Assembly (NCBI RefSeq): GCF_900460065.1
Contig: NZ_UAVD01000028.1
Coordinates: 186,001-250,000, forward strand
DNA length: 64,000 nt
Source: Streptomyces griseus
GTDB taxonomy: Bacteria; Actinomycetota; Actinomycetes; Streptomycetales; Streptomycetaceae
Direction: 5' to 3'
Numbering within the stretch: the first letter of the stretch is position 1; the number at the start of each line of letters is the position of its first letter. This document shows positions 25,913-34,320 of the stretch, in pieces. The translations under genes were made by a program, and so were the position numbers. The notes under the pieces are model-generated. The model searched no databases. It had not been told where the DNA came from and was given only the letters and a program-made list of their open reading frames with translations.

Positions 25913-27813
25913 AGGCCGGCCGAGCCCCCGGGCGCGACGAGCAGGCCCCCGGCGCACGCCCCCGGCAGGCCGGGCAGCGGCACGACGCACGCCCCGCGCG
26001 CGACGGCAAGCGGCACGGCGCGCGCGGCCGGCGCGACACCTCGCTGCGGCGGGTCGGCCGGGAGGCCCGGCCCTTCCTGCGGGCCCGGACCGGTGCGATC
26101 CTGCGGCTGGCCGGCTGGTCCCTGCTGGAGTTCGCCCAGACCTTCCTCGGCGGCTTCGGGGTTGCCCGCGCGCTCGACGACGGCTTCCTCGCCGGCCGCC
26201 CCACGACCGGCCTCCTCTGGCTGGCCGTCGCCGCCGCCGCCGTGCTGCCGTCCGTGCCCGCCGCCCGCGGAGTGTTCGGCCGGCTCGCGGACCTGGTGGA
26301 GCCACTGCGCGACGGACTGGTCCGGCGCGCCGTGTCCCGGGCGCTCTCCGGGGCGCTCGACCGGGCCGGCGACGTCAGCACCCGGTCCCTGTCGCAGGTC
26401 ACCCATCAGAGCGAGATCGCCCGCGACGGCTGGGCCGGACTCGTCCTGACCCTGCGCTCGTTCGTGTTCACGGCGGCCGGGGCCGTCACCGGTCTGCTGG
26501 CCCTCTCGCCCGCCCTCCTCCTGATCGTCCTGCCCCCGCTGCTCCTCGGGGCCGCCCTGTTCCTCGCCACCCTGCCGCCGATGGCCGCCCGCCAGCGCGA
26601 CTACCTCGCCGCCGACGAGGCGTACGCCGCCCACGCGGGCCGGCTCGCCGCCTCCGTACGCGACATCGCCGCCGCCGGGGCCGCCGAGCGGACGGTGACC
26701 GAGTCCCGGACCCTCGCCGAGGAGCAGCTGGCCGCCTCCCGCTCGCTGGCCCGCTGGTCGGGCGTCCGGGTGCTGGCCCTCGCCGTCTGCGGCCGGTTTC
26801 CGCCGCTCCTGCTGCTCCTGGGCGCGCCCTGGCTGCTGCGGAACGGGCTCACGCCGGGCGCGCTGGTGGGGGCGCTGACCTACCTCACCCAGGCGCTCGC
26901 GCCCGCCGTGCAGGCGCTGATGACCATGCTCGGCACCGCCGGGGGCCGGCTCGTCGTGGTCCTGGACCGGTTCACCGACGCCCCGCCGCCGCCCGCCGAC
27001 GACCCGCCGCCCGCCCGGGAGGCAGCCCCGCCGCACCGCGGAACCCCGGTCGCCGAACTCCACGAGGTCAGCTTCGCGTACGGACCGGGCGCCCAACCCG
27101 TCCTGGACCGGCTCTCCCTGACGATCGAGGCGGGGGAGCACCTCGCGGTCGTCGGCCCGAGCGGCAGCGGGAAATCGACCCTCGCCGCCGTCCTCGCCGG
27201 GACCGAGCGGCCCACCGGGGGAGCGGTGCGCTGGCGGGGGCGGCCGGTGCGCCCGGCCGACGCCACCGCCGTACGCGTCCTGCTGCCCCAGCACGCCTAC
27301 GTGTTCAGCGGCTCGCTGCGGGACAACCTCCGCTACCACCGCCCCGGTGCCCGTGACCGGGAGATCGCGGCCATGGCGGACACGCTCGGCCTGGACCCGC
27401 TGCTCTCCCGGCTCGGCTCCCTGGACGCGGCCGTCGAACCGGACCGGCTCTCCCAGGGCGAACGGCAGCTGATCGCCCTGGGCCGGGCCTACCTCGCCGC
27501 CCCGCCGCTGCTGATCCTCGACGAGGCGACCAGCCGGCTCGATCCGGCCGCCGAGACCCGCGTCGAGCACGCCTTCGGGGCACTGCCGGGCGCGCTCGTC
27601 GTCGTCGCCCACCGGCTCAGCTCGGCCCGCCGCGCCGGACGGACCCTGGTGATGGACGGCCCGCGCACCCAGTGCGGCACCCACGGTGAACTCCTGGACT
27701 CCTGCGCCCTGTACCGGGACCTGGCCGGCCTCTGGGAGCCGGCGGACGGAAGGGGCGAGGGGAGCGGAAGACGGGAGGGGAACGGCAGGGGGGCGGAGCG
27801 CGGAAGGGGGTAG
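25909..27813 (+). CDS. amfA: ABC transporter of the amf cluster (membrane-ATPase fusion), second gene
   Basis: A 634-residue exporter half, coupled to the previous gene by the GTGA overlap. A basic, Arg/Gly-rich N terminus of about 45 residues precedes the membrane segments (about 60-335). The ATPase has Walker A GPSGSGKST near 415, a signature reading LSQGERQ (Gln in place of the usual first Gly), Walker B LLILDEATSRLD near 533 and VVAHRLSS. With AmfB it should form a heterodimer exporting modified AmfS. The altered signature suggests asymmetric ATP sites. A Gly/Arg tail ends the protein, 42 bases from the convergent amfR. Confidence 0.9.
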   Translation: MKAGRAPGRDEQAPGARPRQAGQRHDARPARDGKRHGARGRRDTSLRRVGREARPFLRARTGAILRLAGWSLLEFAQTFLGGFGVARALDDGFLAGRPTTGLLWLAVAAAAVLPSVPAARGVFGRLADLVEPLRDGLVRRAVSRALSGALDRAGDVSTRSLSQVTHQSEIARDGWAGLVLTLRSFVFTAAGAVTGLLALSPALLLIVLPPLLLGAALFLATLPPMAARQRDYLAADEAYAAHAGRLAASVRDIAAAGAAERTVTESRTLAEEQLAASRSLARWSGVRVLALAVCGRFPPLLLLLGAPWLLRNGLTPGALVGALTYLTQALAPAVQALMTMLGTAGGRLVVVLDRFTDAPPPPADDPPPAREAAPPHRGTPVAELHEVSFAYGPGAQPVLDRLSLTIEAGEHLAVVGPSGSGKSTLAAVLAGTERPTGGAVRWRGRPVRPADATAVRVLLPQHAYVFSGSLRDNLRYHRPGARDREIAAMADTLGLDPLLSRLGSLDAAVEPDRLSQGERQLIALGRAYLAAPPLLILDEATSRLDPAAETRVEHAFGALPGALVVVAHRLSSARRAGRTLVMDGPRTQCGTHGELLDSCALYRDLAGLWEPADGRGEGSGRREGNGRGAERGRG

Positions 27814-27855
27814 GAGCAGGGAGGAGGGGAGCAGTGGGGGCGGGGAGGAGCGGCG

Positions 27856-28461
27856 TCAGATCCAGCCCGCTTCCTTCGCCCGTCTGATCGCGTCCAGCCG
27901 ATTGCGAGCCCCGGACTTCCGTATGGCGGCGGCCAGATAGTTGCGGACCGTCCCCGGCGTCAGGTGCAGCCGGCCGGCGATCCCGGCCACGGTGTCGCCC
28001 CCCTCGGCCATCGAGAGCACACTCAGTTCCCGCGGCGATAAGGGCATGTCGGCCACCTGGAGGAGGCTGAAGGCCAGCGACTCGTCGATGTGCCGTCCCC
28101 CGTCCGCCAGTTTGTGCATGACCTCGGACAGGTCGTCGACCGGCCGGTACTTGTCGATGTAGCCGAGCGCTCCCGCCTCGTACGCCCGCCGCAGACCGCT
28201 CGGCCGGTCGCTGCGCGTGAGGACGGCGAGCGGACACGGTCCGCCGTGCGGTGCGGTCACGGTCTTCACCTCGTCGAGGACGTCCAGTGCGCCCGGACAG
28301 TCGAGGTCGGTGAGGAGCACATCGGGACTCGGCCCGCTCAGCGCGGCGCGTATCGCCCCGTGTTCGGCGGTGCGGACGTCTATGCCCCGCCCCGTGCCGA
28401 GGAGCGACGCCAGCGACGCGCGCCACAACGGCACGGTGTGGACCAGCAGCACGGTAGTCAT
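27856..28461 (-). CDS. amfR: AmfR, atypical response regulator of the amf cluster
   Basis: A 201-residue regulator of the NarL/FixJ class that activates the morphogen operon. The receiver domain (1-115) retains Asp52 in LLTDLD and the Lys of YIDK, but the acidic pair normally after the first strand is replaced (VLLVHTVPLW where a canonical receiver has DDH), so ordinary Mg-dependent phosphorylation is doubtful. The LuxR-type helix-turn-helix is at 140-200 (LSPRELSVLSMAEGGDTVAGIAGRL, in pieces). Leu141 is encoded by TTA (28039-28041 on the plus strand), making translation dependent on bldA tRNA. No histidine kinase gene is nearby. Confidence 0.92.
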   Translation of the reverse strand: MTTVLLVHTVPLWRASLASLLGTGRGIDVRTAEHGAIRAALSGPSPDVLLTDLDCPGALDVLDEVKTVTAPHGGPCPLAVLTRSDRPSGLRRAYEAGALGYIDKYRPVDDLSEVMHKLADGGRHIDESLAFSLLQVADMPLSPRELSVLSMAEGGDTVAGIAGRLHLTPGTVRNYLAAAIRKSGARNRLDAIRRAKEAGWI

Positions 28462-28572
28462 CAGTCTGCCCTCAGCTTTTCTCTTCCGGCCCGCCCGACG
28501 CGGAAGGCGACGGGCTGTACGCATCCGGTGACGGGTATCCAGTTGAGCGCATGGACATTCGCGTACGCCGAC

Positions 28573-28582
28573 AAACGGGCCG
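28573..28582 (-). promoter_or_regulatory. AdpA-like site upstream of amfR
   Basis: Read on the minus strand this is CGGCCCGTTT, matching TGGCSNGWWY at 9 of 10 positions, about 112 bases upstream of the amfR start. amfR is known as an AdpA-controlled gene in S. griseus. One 9/10 match in a 280-base gap (28462-28741) is weak evidence by itself. I see no gene in the rest of that gap. Confidence 0.35.
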
Positions 28583-28741
28583 AATACCGCTCCCGTTGGG
28601 CGCGGAAGGGGGCGTTCGGATGTAAATCGGGAGCGCACATCGCTCACGGACCCATCCGTCTCGCCACTCCCTGGGCACCGGCAGGGCGGCAGCGGGCGTC
28701 GACGGGGTGGATTCCGGCCGCGATCCCGCAGGACGGCCGGT

Positions 28742-29623
28742 TCAGTTCAGCAGGGCGCGCGCGGCGTGAGCCTTGCGCCGGACGTTCTCGGCCGTCGTCG
28801 GTTCGATGCCGTCGAGGACCGCCGCATACTCCTCCATCTCCGCGGCCCCGCGCAGGAAGTCACCGCGCTGGACCAGGAGCTGGGCGCGCTCGAAGCGGAG
28901 CCTGGCCGGATGCGAGGGCAGCAGCAGCGACAGCTCCACCGCCCACAGGGCCACATCCGTGCGCTCGGGCCGCGCCGCCGCCCACGCCCGGACGTTGTTC
29001 AGGATCCGCAGCACGATCTCCAGGGGCCGCGCGGGCGTCATCATCGACGGCTCCAGGGCCGCCCCGGTGACCCCGGTGACCAGCAGCTCGGCGTCCTGAC
29101 CGGTCAGCGGCGCGCCCCCGGCGAACGGGTCGGCCAGTACCGGGTGGTCCCGATCGCCGAAACCGACCACGAAGTGACCGGGCAGCGCCACCCCGTACAC
29201 CGGTGCGCCCGCCCGCCTGGCGACCTCGATCCAGACGACCGACAACAGGATCGGCAGGCCCCTGCGGCGGCGCAGCACCTGCTGGAGCAGCGAGGAGTCC
29301 AGCCGCTGGTAGTCGACGGACGAGCCGCCGAAGCCACAGCGTCCGCCCAGCAGTCCGGCCAGGGCCGAGGCCCAGGCGGCGGGGGAGCGGGAGCCGTACG
29401 GCAGCAGCCCGGCCAGCCGGTCCAGCTCGATCAGGGCGGCGTCGATGCCGTACGGGTCGGGGACGGCCTCCCCCGGAACCACCGGGCGGACCTCGGCGGG
29501 GCCCACCGGTCCGGCCTCCGCGCCCAGCAGCAGACAGAGGAGGGCGAGGTCCGGCCGCTCGGACCGGGCCTCCTCGGCGAACTGCCGCCGCCGCTCGGCC
29601 GTTCCGGAATCCAGCGCGCTCAT
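28742..29623 (-). CDS. SirB1/transglutaminase-like family protein
   Basis: A 293-residue soluble protein of the SirB1 N-terminal (transglutaminase-like) family. The landmarks are LDSSLLQQVLRRRRGLPILLSVVWIEVARRAG (about 110-140, in pieces) and YGVALPGHFVVGFG, where bacterial relatives have the same GxPGHF motif. The C-terminal 90 residues look like tetratricopeptide helices (LRFERAQLLVQRGDFLRGAAEMEEY). The biochemical role is unknown. ATG 29623 was chosen over a start 66 bases upstream because homologues begin near MSALDSG-like sequence; this is not certain. It lies 75 bases from the GNAT gene and is probably co-transcribed. Confidence 0.85.
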   Translation of the reverse strand: MSALDSGTAERRRQFAEEARSERPDLALLCLLLGAEAGPVGPAEVRPVVPGEAVPDPYGIDAALIELDRLAGLLPYGSRSPAAWASALAGLLGGRCGFGGSSVDYQRLDSSLLQQVLRRRRGLPILLSVVWIEVARRAGAPVYGVALPGHFVVGFGDRDHPVLADPFAGGAPLTGQDAELLVTGVTGAALEPSMMTPARPLEIVLRILNNVRAWAAARPERTDVALWAVELSLLLPSHPARLRFERAQLLVQRGDFLRGAAEMEEYAAVLDGIEPTTAENVRRKAHAARALLN

Positions 29624-29698
29624 ATGCGACCCATGTTCCTGTCCCCGCTCACGTGCGTCGATCCGCCGGAGGGCCCGGCGCGGAGCCACCGGCGTCCG

Positions 29699-30718
29699 TC
29701 ACGCCGAGCGGTAGTGGTGGTAGCGGTGGTGGGCCGCGAAGCCCATGCCGTCGTAGAGTGCCCGCGCCCCCGCGTTGTCCTCCTCGACCTGGAGCCAGGC
29801 CGCCGAGGCGCCCTCGTCCAGCGCGCGGCGCGCCAGCGCGGCCATCACGGCGGTGGCGAGCCCGCGCCGCCGGTGCTCCGGAGCGACCTCGACGGCCATG
29901 AAGCCGGCCCACCGACCGTCCACGACGCACCGCCCGATCGCGGCGGGCGGGGCGGCCGGATCCGCGTCCGGGGCCCCCGCCTCCCCCGGCACCGTGGCGA
30001 ACCAGACCGAAGGACCGCTGCCCAACACCCGCAGCACGTGGGGGCCGGGGGTCGAGAAACGCTGGTAGCGGGCGAGCCAGGCCGCGTCCGGTTCGCGGGT
30101 CAGACGCACCGCCGCCACCTCCGCCCGAAGGTCACCGACCGGCGCCAGCGCGGCGATCCGCACCTCCGCCGAGACCTCGCGCCGCCAGCCGTTCCGCTCC
30201 AACTCCGCGCACAGCAGCTCCTGTGCGCCCTCGGCACCGGTCGCCGTCTGGACGTACGCGGGCAGCCCCCGCTCCTCGTACCACTCCCGGACCCGGTCGA
30301 GCGCCTCGCCGACCGGCAGCCCCGGATCGCCGAGCGGCAGCGCGGAGTTGGCGCGCCGGGTGAAGCCCCCGGCGGCGCGCAGCCGCCAGTCGCCCAGCGC
30401 TTCGCTCTCCACGGGCTGCCAGGCGCGCGCGGTGACGACGGCCAGTTCCCCGAAGGAGGCGGCGGGACCTCGGCGGCGGGCCGGGGCGGCGGGAACGACC
30501 TTGCCCGCCACCAAGGAGGATTCCACGATGTGGACGGATTCCCCGCTCTTTCGTGTGATCGAGAGCACATCGTTGTTCCATGATGTGAGCACCCCGACGA
30601 CGTCGGTGAACTGCGCGCCCGTGCCACCGCTCTCCGTCCGGCGGCGAACGGACACGCGTTTGCCCACGTCAGCGGGGGTAATGCTGACTTCCAGCCGTCC
30701 GCCGATGGTGAATTCCAC
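29699..30718 (-). CDS. GNAT acetyltransferase with N-terminal SH3-like domain
   Basis: A 339-residue protein. The first 70 residues (VEFTIGGRLEVSITPADVGKRVSVRRR and VVGVLTSWNNDVLSITRKSG, in pieces) look like the small SH3-type barrel found before some actinobacterial acetyltransferases. The C-terminal GNAT domain has motif A at VEVAPEHRRRGLATAVMAALARRA and motif B at LQVEEDNAGARALYDGMGF. The substrate is unknown. GTG 30718 has GGAGGGG 11 bases upstream; the next in-frame start, TTG 30754, lacks one. It is divergent from the ferredoxin gene. Confidence 0.88.
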   Translation of the reverse strand: MEFTIGGRLEVSITPADVGKRVSVRRRTESGGTGAQFTDVVGVLTSWNNDVLSITRKSGESVHIVESSLVAGKVVPAAPARRRGPAASFGELAVVTARAWQPVESEALGDWRLRAAGGFTRRANSALPLGDPGLPVGEALDRVREWYEERGLPAYVQTATGAEGAQELLCAELERNGWRREVSAEVRIAALAPVGDLRAEVAAVRLTREPDAAWLARYQRFSTPGPHVLRVLGSGPSVWFATVPGEAGAPDADPAAPPAAIGRCVVDGRWAGFMAVEVAPEHRRRGLATAVMAALARRALDEGASAAWLQVEEDNAGARALYDGMGFAAHHRYHHYRSA

Positions 30719-30835
30719 AGCTCTGTCCGCCCCTCCTGTTCGGATCGTGCCCAAGAACGGAGATACTAGAGGCGGGCATCGACGACGCCGCGCTCCCGCG
30801 CGAGAGCCAACGCCCTACCGAGGAGGAACGACAGC

Positions 30836-31156
30836 GTGACCTACGTCATCGCGCAGCCTTGTGTCGACGTGAAGGACAAGGCCTGCATCGAAGAGTGCCC
30901 CGTCGACTGCATCTACGAGGGCCAGCGGTCCTTGTACATCCACCCGGACGAGTGCGTCGACTGCGGAGCCTGTGAGCCGGTCTGCCCGGTCGAGGCGATC
31001 TTCTACGAGGACGACACTCCGGAGGAGTGGAAGGACTACTACAAGGCGAACGTCGAGTTCTTCGACGACCTCGGCTCTCCGGGCGGTGCTTCGAAGCTCG
31101 GTCTCATCGAGCGCGACCACGCGTTCGTCGCCGGACTGCCGCCGCAGAACCAGTAA
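30836..31156 (+). CDS. fdxA: Seven-iron ferredoxin FdxA
   Basis: A 106-residue electron carrier. The 3Fe-4S/4Fe-4S pattern is visible: CVDVKDKACIEECPVDC in the first half, and CVDCGACEPVCPVEAI supplies the second cluster. The C-terminal 50-residue helical extension ending GLPPQNQ is typical of actinobacterial FdxA. It starts at GTG 30836 behind GAGGAGGA. TACTAG at about 30764 could be a -10 element. The gene lies upstream of dapC, separated by a hairpin, so it is probably its own transcript. Confidence 0.95.
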   Translation: MTYVIAQPCVDVKDKACIEECPVDCIYEGQRSLYIHPDECVDCGACEPVCPVEAIFYEDDTPEEWKDYYKANVEFFDDLGSPGGASKLGLIERDHAFVAGLPPQNQ

Positions 31157-31180
31157 GCGGCGCCACCACGCGCGCGGCCC

Positions 31181-31211
31181 GGTCCCGTACGGCTTGTCAC
31201 CGTGCGGGACC
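31181..31211 (+). terminator. Hairpin terminator after fdxA
   Basis: Arms 31181-31192 and 31200-31211 pair over 12 bases with one wobble, 7-base loop, 24 bases after the stop codon. Confidence 0.75.
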
Positions 31212-31364
31212 GAGGCGTTTCCCCGTACCGCCGGGACCGTCGCGGGGCTCCCGTACCACCGGGCCCGGCCGTGCGAGGGCCGTCGCCGGGTCCCGGCCCC
31301 GCCGGGCCCCCGCCGCGCGTCCGTTTTGCCGCCCGCACGAGAACACCCGAGAAAGCAGAGCTCC

Positions 31365-32459
31365 GTGTCCGCAGTCTCCTCCCGCCTCCCGGTCTTCCCC
31401 TGGGACAAGCTCGCGCCCTACAAGTCGACGGCCCAGGCCCACCCCGACGGCATCGTGGACCTCTCCGTCGGCACCCCGGTCGACCCGGTCCCCGAGCTGA
31501 TCCAACGGGCGCTGGTCGCCGCGGCGGACAGCCCCGGCTATCCCACGGTGTGGGGGACCGAGGCCCTGCGGGACGCGCTCACCGGCTGGGTGGAGCGCCG
31601 CCTCGGCGCGGTCGGCGTGACCCACGCCCATGTGCTGCCGGTCGTCGGATCCAAGGAGTTGGTGGCCTGGCTGCCGACCCAGCTCGGACTGGGCGCGGGC
31701 GACCGGGTGGCCTACCCCCGGCTCGCCTACCCGACGTACGAGGTCGGCGCCCGGCTCTGCGGGGCGGAGCCCGTCGTCTACGACGACCCGACCGAGCTGG
31801 ACCCGGCGGGGCTGAAGCTGCTCTGGCTGAACTCGCCCTCCAACCCGACCGGCAAGGTGCTGCCCAAGGACGAGCTGACCCGGATCGTCGCCTGGGCGCG
31901 CGAGCACGGCGTGCTGGTCTTCAGCGACGAGTGCTACCTGGAGCTGGGCTGGGACGCCGAGCCGGTCTCGGTGCTCCACCCGGACGTCTGCGGCGGCCAC
32001 TACGACGGAATCGTCGCCGTCCACTCGCTCTCCAAGCGCTCCAACCTGGCCGGATACCGGGCCGCGTTCATCGCGGGCGACGCGGCCGTCCTGGGCGAGC
32101 TGCTGCTCATCCGCAAGCACGGCGGGATGATGACGCCCGCCCCCGTCCAGGCCGCCACCGTCGCCGCGCTCGGCGACGACGTGCACGTGTCCGAACAGCG
32201 CGCCCGCTACGCGGACCGGCGCCTCGCCCTGCGCGCGGCGCTGGAGGCGCACGGCTTCCGGATCGAGCACAGCGAGGCGAGCCTGTACCTGTGGGTGACC
32301 CGCGACGAGCCGTGCTGGGACACCGTGGCGTACCTCGCGGAGCTGGGCATCCTGGTGGCGCCCGGCGACTTCTACGGGCCGGCGGGCGCGAGCTTCGTCC
32401 GGGTGGCGTTCACCGCGACCGACGAGCGGGTGGCGGCGGCGGTCAAGCGGCTGTCCTGA
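31365..32459 (+). CDS. dapC: Succinyl-diaminopimelate aminotransferase DapC
   Basis: A 364-residue fold type I PLP enzyme. It transfers the amino group from glutamate to the succinylated keto intermediate in lysine/diaminopimelate synthesis. The start FPWDKLAPYKSTAQAHPDGIVDLSVGTPVDP, read in pieces, is typical. Visible are LWLNSPSNPTGKVLP, the Asp of VFSDECYLELGW, and the PLP lysine in SLSKRSNLAGYR near residue 225. The C-terminal arginine region is ASFVRVAFT. GTG 31365 follows GAAAGCAGAG. dapE, the next enzyme of the branch, lies 1.9 kb downstream but in a separate transcript. Confidence 0.94.
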   Translation: MSAVSSRLPVFPWDKLAPYKSTAQAHPDGIVDLSVGTPVDPVPELIQRALVAAADSPGYPTVWGTEALRDALTGWVERRLGAVGVTHAHVLPVVGSKELVAWLPTQLGLGAGDRVAYPRLAYPTYEVGARLCGAEPVVYDDPTELDPAGLKLLWLNSPSNPTGKVLPKDELTRIVAWAREHGVLVFSDECYLELGWDAEPVSVLHPDVCGGHYDGIVAVHSLSKRSNLAGYRAAFIAGDAAVLGELLLIRKHGGMMTPAPVQAATVAALGDDVHVSEQRARYADRRLALRAALEAHGFRIEHSEASLYLWVTRDEPCWDTVAYLAELGILVAPGDFYGPAGASFVRVAFTATDERVAAAVKRLS

Positions 32460-32500
32460 CCCGCCGGACACGGCCGGCGCCACCGCCCGGCGGTGCGAAG

Positions 32501-32542
32501 CGCGGAGGGCCTCGGGAGTGCGCACTCCCGAGGCCCTCCGCG
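32501..32542. terminator. 42-bp perfect palindrome, bidirectional terminator
   Basis: Two perfectly complementary 21-base arms (32501-32521 and 32522-32542), with no spacer, lie between the stop codons of convergent dapC and the minus-strand secreted protein gene. As RNA, either strand forms a hairpin. Confidence 0.9.
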
Positions 32543-32556
32543 CGTTCCGCGATGGA

Positions 32557-33042
32557 TCAGCCGCCGATCGGCAGACCGCCCAGCGGGAGGCCGCCCTTGG
32601 TCAGGGAGTCGGTGGGCAGGCCGCCCCCGAGCGCGTCCGTGGGCAGGCCGCCCTGCGCGAGCGCGTCGGTCGGCAGGCCGCCGCCCGCGGCCTCGGCCAC
32701 GCCGCCCACGGCCTGGCCCGCGTTGCCCGCGGCCTGGCCGGCGGTCTCCTGGGCGGCCGGGACGGCCACCCCGGCCGACTTGCCGACGGTCTTGCCCGCG
32801 GCCGGTACCGCCGTGCCGACGAGCCGGCCGCCGGTGTCGCCGGCGGCCTGGGTGCCCTGCTGGACGGTGCTGTCCACGGTGCTGCCGAGACCGGCGCCGT
32901 CCAGCGCGGTCAGCTTGCCGAGGTCGGGGGCCGCCGGGAGGTCCGCGGCGCTCGCGGCGCCGGCCGCACCGACCACGGGGGCCGCGCCTGCGGCGATCAG
33001 CAGCGCGGCACGAGCGATCCGACGGGTCAGGGGGAGGGACAT
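32557..33042 (-). CDS. Small secreted Gly/Leu/Pro-repeat protein
   Basis: A 161-residue exported protein. The signal peptide is residues 1-32 (basic PLTRRIARAALLIAAGAAPVV, then a likely cleavage at ASA-AD). The mature part is Ala/Gly-rich, and its last 55 residues repeat GGLPTDAL-type units (GGLPTDALAQ, GGLPTDALGG, GGLPTDSLTK, GGLPLGGLPIGG). No cysteine or catalytic motif. Similar proteins in Streptomyces are called 'ATP-binding protein' with no basis I can see. An envelope or surface role is plausible. GAAGGAG precedes the ATG at 33042. Confidence 0.85.
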   Translation of the reverse strand: MSLPLTRRIARAALLIAAGAAPVVGAAGAASAADLPAAPDLGKLTALDGAGLGSTVDSTVQQGTQAAGDTGGRLVGTAVPAAGKTVGKSAGVAVPAAQETAGQAAGNAGQAVGGVAEAAGGGLPTDALAQGGLPTDALGGGLPTDSLTKGGLPLGGLPIGG

Positions 33043-33223
33043 GATGCTCCTTCAGCGGGTTGTGCACGAATCCGTCTGTCCGGTGATCGGACGCACTGAC
33101 AACCGTTTCGAGGGAGGGGGAGGTTGCGGTGGGCGAAGGTAAAGGCTGAGTAATGCGTCCGATAATCCGCCGTGCATGAATCCGGGCAAACGATCCATAC
33201 CGTCGCGGCCCGGCGAACCGTCA

Positions 33224-33246
33224 CTTCCCTTGGGCGGCAAGGGAAG
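33224..33246. other. Hairpin in the 33043-33332 intergenic region
   Basis: Perfect 8-base arms CTTCCCTT (33224-33231) and AAGGGAAG (33239-33246), 7-base loop, about 180 bases upstream of the secreted-protein gene on the minus strand. It could belong to a leader RNA. The remainder of this 290-base gap is a probable promoter region; I see no gene in it. Confidence 0.5.
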
Positions 33247-33282
33247 CGGGGCGGGTCCACGAGGTCGTGAGGGGGTGCGCGG

Positions 33283-33311
33283 AAAACCCCGGCGGCCATG
33301 GCCCCCGGGGT
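33283..33311 (-). terminator. Intrinsic terminator with U-run
   Basis: On the minus strand a GC-rich stem (arms 33305-33311 and 33286-33292, with GGCCATGGCC pairing inside) is followed directly by TTTT. It lies 22 bases past the stop of the 33333-34259 gene. This is one of the few classical intrinsic terminators here. Confidence 0.75.
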
Positions 33312-33332
33312 CCGTACGGGTGACGGGGCGTA

Positions 33333-34259
33333 CTACTGAACGACCTTGATCCTGACCGCCGTCGTGCCCGTTTCCGCACCCTTCGCGCTTTCCGTCCGCC
33401 AGCCCGAACCGGCGTCCCAGACCCGGTCCGCGTAGCTCACGCGCTCGATCCGCAACGCCTCGGACTGCGCCACGGCCCAGTGCGCCAGCTCCCAGCCGCG
33501 CTGCGGAGAACCCTTGTCGTTCGACCGCGCCGCGGCCACCGGGACCGGCACCGAGACGGTCGACGCCGCGGACGAGCCCGCGGCCACCGCGCCGGGCAGC
33601 ACGTCCTTGCCGAAGGCGCGCACCAGCTCGGTCCGCACCCGCGCGGCGTCCCCCGGGCCGTCCGCCGTGGCCGTCGACGGGGTGCAGTTCAGCGAGGCCG
33701 GCCTGCGCCCGGTCAGCGCGGCGGCCAGCAGCGCGGCGTCCGGCTCGTGCTTCGCGTACGCCTGGGGGAACCCACTGCGCTGCACGCGCTGCGCGGCCAC
33801 GGTCAGCGGGAGGCGCGAATAGCCCGGCACCTCGGCCAGGCCCTCGTAGAACTTCTCCGACGAGTACACCGGGTCCATGATCTGCTCCACGGAGCCCCAG
33901 CCCTGCGACGGCCGCTGCTGGAACAGGCCCACCGAGTCCCGGTCGCCGTAGTCGATGTTGCGGAGCGTGGACTCCTGGAGCGCGGTGGCCAGCGCGATGG
34001 TCACCGCCCGCTCGGGCATGCCCCGGGTGGTGCCGACCGCGGAGATCGTCGCCGCGTTGACGGCCTGGGCGAGGCTCATCTCGTAGCGCTGCGTCCCGCC
34101 CCCGTCCCCGTCCTTCGCCTCCACCACGCAGCGCGGCCCATTCCTCGAACCGGACGAGTCGTACTGCACGGCCAGATAACCCCCCAGCGCCGCGAGCACG
34201 GCGAGGGCGGCCCCGTAGCGGAGGAGGCGTCGTCGGCGAGGGCTGGCTGTCCTGGGCAC
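33333..34259 (-). CDS. Membrane-anchored protein with lysozyme-like signature
   Basis: A 308-residue protein starting at GTG 34259, with a basic N terminus (PRRRRLLRYG) and one membrane segment at about 15-30. The outer region contains VTIALATALQESTLRNIDYGDRDSVGLFQQRPSQGWG, in pieces. This has the Glu and GLFQQRPS pattern of transglycosylase-like hydrolases and is conserved in Streptomyces, where the family often carries the label 'heavy metal transporter'. I see no transporter features. A cell wall role is inferred from the ALQES...GLFQ motif and location outside the membrane. It is divergent from dapE over 61 bases. Confidence 0.8.
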   Translation of the reverse strand: MPRTASPRRRRLLRYGAALAVLAALGGYLAVQYDSSGSRNGPRCVVEAKDGDGGGTQRYEMSLAQAVNAATISAVGTTRGMPERAVTIALATALQESTLRNIDYGDRDSVGLFQQRPSQGWGSVEQIMDPVYSSEKFYEGLAEVPGYSRLPLTVAAQRVQRSGFPQAYAKHEPDAALLAAALTGRRPASLNCTPSTATADGPGDAARVRTELVRAFGKDVLPGAVAAGSSAASTVSVPVPVAAARSNDKGSPQRGWELAHWAVAQSEALRIERVSYADRVWDAGSGWRTESAKGAETGTTAVRIKVVQ

Positions 34260-34320
34260 GGGCCCACCGTACTGGAGGGTACGGCCGGGGCCGATACCCC
34301 AGTCCCTTAGGGTCGGGTCC

